A DNA stretch of 13,878 bases from JBGPYM01 sp041493205 (lineage in GTDB: Bacteria; Bacteroidota; Ignavibacteria; UBA10030; UBA6906): contig JBGPYM010000059.1 in the NCBI GenBank assembly GCA_041493205.1, positions 1 to 13,878 on the forward strand, read 5' to 3'. Positions 12,733 to 13,878 of this stretch are shown here, piece after piece (position 1 is the stretch's first letter; the number at the start of each line of letters is the position of its first letter). The notes under the pieces are model-generated. The model worked only from the letters and a program-made list of their open reading frames with translations, made no database searches and had not been told where the DNA came from. A program made the position numbers and the translations under genes.

Positions 12733-13632
12733 TCAGACCCGGAATTTGTCGTTGTGCCAGTCGCGCGTCATTTCCAACCAGATGAAGAGCCCGCGCCATC
12801 TGCCGAAGGAAGCGTAGTCCCGCTCGATCGTTACGTCTTTGACGCGGCGCCCGCCGCGCCGGAGTTCGTAATACCTGCTCCGTACCCAGGAATCGAGTCC
12901 AAGCTCATCGTACCGTCCGGCCAGTTTCAGGAGATTTCCCGCCGCGTACGGTCCGATCCCCTTGACTGTTCTCATTTCCTTGAAGAGATCCGGCGTGGCG
13001 AGGGGGGAAGTGCGCCACGACTCGGGATCGATCTTCCCGCGCGCGGCCTTCTCCGCAAATTCGAGCAGGAAGGGGGAACGGTACCCCGCCTTGACCTCCT
13101 TCCGGAGGAACTTCTCGGTCAGACCGGCAACGGCTGCGGGCGAGGGAAATGACGACCGCGCCGCATCGAACCGCTCTCCCGTACTCTGCACAAGATTCCT
13201 CACCATCAGCGTCGTCAACTCCCACGTACAGTTCGTGGTGCAGATCATTTTGACTGCGTCCTCGAACATGGTCGGGGCGCGCAACATGCGCCCTGATCCC
13301 GCACCCGGAATCCAGCGGTAGCGGGGGTGACGGCGGGCTTCGCGGTAAAACTCGGAGAAATCCTCGTCCAGTCTGAGGCAGGTCGCGATCTGCGTCCGGA
13401 GGTCATCCGTGGCGCGCGGGCCGGGAACGGCTCCTCCGTCAAAGCGGGCCACTACCGAGCCGTTCGAACCCTCCAGCGTCACCGCCGCGAGCGTGCCGTC
13501 CCGCAGCGTGAAGATCCTCGAAAGCGTCCGCCCCGTCGCATCGTGGGAAAAGGGAGGGAGTGCGCACCACCCGTGACTGAACACCGTTCTCCAGAAATTG
13601 AACCCCGCCGGCGCCTGAATTTTCATCTGCAT
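12733..13632 (-). CDS. HhH-GPD family DNA glycosylase
   Basis: A 299-residue base-excision repair glycosylase-like protein. The N-terminal domain starts FNFWRTVFSHGW and has a beta-rich look, as in AlkA/OGG1-type enzymes. The helical part holds MFEDAVKMICTTNCTW (122-137). The helix-hairpin-helix is at about 217-240 (FKEMRTVKGIGPYAAGNLLK), followed by LGLDSWV with the likely catalytic Asp 247. The position that is the Schiff-base Lys in EndoIII (GVGRK) is Tyr 229 here, so a monofunctional glycosylase without lyase activity is expected. Probable lesions are alkylated bases, but specificity is inferred only. Start codons at 13632 and 13626 are both in frame. Its stop touches the pfkA stop. A palindromic repeat begins 3 bp upstream of the start, leaving little room for a normal leader. 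Confidence 0.85.
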   Translation of the reverse strand: MQMKIQAPAGFNFWRTVFSHGWCALPPFSHDATGRTLSRIFTLRDGTLAAVTLEGSNGSVVARFDGGAVPGPRATDDLRTQIATCLRLDEDFSEFYREARRHPRYRWIPGAGSGRMLRAPTMFEDAVKMICTTNCTWELTTLMVRNLVQSTGERFDAARSSFPSPAAVAGLTEKFLRKEVKAGYRSPFLLEFAEKAARGKIDPESWRTSPLATPDLFKEMRTVKGIGPYAAGNLLKLAGRYDELGLDSWVRSRYYELRRGGRRVKDVTIERDYASFGRWRGLFIWLEMTRDWHNDKFRV

Positions 13633-13635
13633 TCT

Positions 13636-13705
13636 GTAGTGGCACGGGCGTGCTATTTACGTCCCGGCGTTGTAGGCCGGACGTCTCGCCCGTGGCTCTT
13701 CCTGA
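13636..13705. repeat. Palindromic repeat copy 3, interrupted by a nested hairpin
   Basis: The outer arms CACGGGCG (13643-13650) and CGCCCGTG (13687-13694) and the tail GGCTCTTCCTGA match copy 4 exactly. An extra 33 bp (13651-13683) separates them compared with copy 4. The extra block contains a second palindrome, ACGTCCCGGC (13659-13668) against GGCCGGACGT (13675-13684), pairing over 9 bp with one bulged C. Confidence 0.8.
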
Positions 13706-13712
13706 AATGCTC

Positions 13713-13749
13713 GTAGTGGCACGGGCGTCTCGCCCGTGGCTCTTCCTGA
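13713..13749. repeat. Palindromic repeat copy 4 (compact form)
   Basis: GTAGTGG, then CACGGGCG (13720-13727), loop TCT, CGCCCGTG (13731-13738) and GGCTCTTCCTGA. It is an 8-bp perfect stem with a 3-base loop, same orientation as copies 2 and 3. About 30 bases separate it from the stop of the partial gene at the window end. Confidence 0.85.
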
Positions 13750-13783
13750 GGTCTTGCTGTTGCGGGATGGCTACGCCTGCCTG

Positions 13784-13878
13784 CTAAAACTTTGCAAGGA
13801 TTTGCTCGTTGGTGGGATACTGCTCCAGCAGCTTCAGCACCGCCAGCATCGCCTCTCTCGGCTCCATCCGCGCAATCG
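13784..13878 (-). CDS. C-terminal end of an unidentified protein, cut by window edge
   Basis: An open frame enters from the right edge and ends at TAG (13786-13784). It encodes 31 residues, including ARMEPREAMLAVLKLLEQ and ending in NEQILAKF, which look helical and amphipathic. Codon use and GC-rich third positions match the neighbours, so it is probably a real gene end, but no family can be assigned from so short a piece. The 30-base stretch between the stop and the repeat shows no clear terminator. Confidence 0.5.
   Translation of the reverse strand, partial: IARMEPREAMLAVLKLLEQYPTNEQILAKF

Noticed and set aside
13636..13749. Possible CRISPR array
   Set aside because: Only two adjacent palindromic copies with an 7-base spacing and unequal internal structure; no regular spacers and no cas genes.

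Overview
This is a compact, GC-rich (roughly 60% by eye) bacterial chromosome segment with intergenic gaps of a few bases to about 190 bases. No tRNA, rRNA, insertion sequence or CRISPR array was seen. The clearest promoters have E. coli-like TTGACA / 17 bp / TATATT architecture, not the Bacteroidales type. The gene mix (LemA plus HtpX-type protease, large TPR proteins, a thioredoxin-like lipoprotein, a queF/transporter pair) would fit an uncultured member of the FCB group such as an Ignavibacteria-like lineage, but that placement is a weak inference.

Left part (1-3493): the C-terminal end of a nitrilase-superfamily amidase runs convergently into a two-gene queuosine unit on the minus strand (queF, then a YhhQ-type queuosine-precursor transporter). 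Divergent from queF is a thioredoxin-like lipoprotein gene with a CxxS active site; a perfect ATTGTG-T-CACAAT inverted repeat lies between the two starts. The lipoprotein gene converges with a minus-strand lemA-htpX pair (LemA membrane protein, then M48 membrane metalloprotease).

Centre (3494-8788): two large plus-strand genes, each behind an almost identical promoter, encode what look like partner proteins. The first has cytoplasmic TPR-like modules, one transmembrane helix, a TolB/FlgO-like domain and an extracytoplasmic TPR array. The second is soluble, with a coiled coil of about 390 residues rich in Glu, Lys and Arg (including 55-residue tandem units with an 11-residue periodicity), the same TPR-like module three times, and a duplicated 47-residue C-terminal domain. 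The shared module and twin promoters suggest a scaffold or envelope-associated system, which is the most novel-looking part of the window.

Right part (8785-11548, minus strand): a tightly packed aminotransferase / cytidylyltransferase / CDP-alcohol phosphotransferase operon, which could make, activate and attach a lipid or polymer head group. A palindromic repeat family lies between its first two genes and has been absorbed into the 3' end of the aminotransferase coding sequence. Divergent from this operon is a phosphofructokinase gene (plus strand), which abuts a convergent HhH-GPD DNA glycosylase gene. Two more copies of the palindromic repeat, one enlarged by a nested hairpin, lie upstream of the glycosylase, and the last ~95 bases hold the C-terminal end of an unidentified minus-strand gene.
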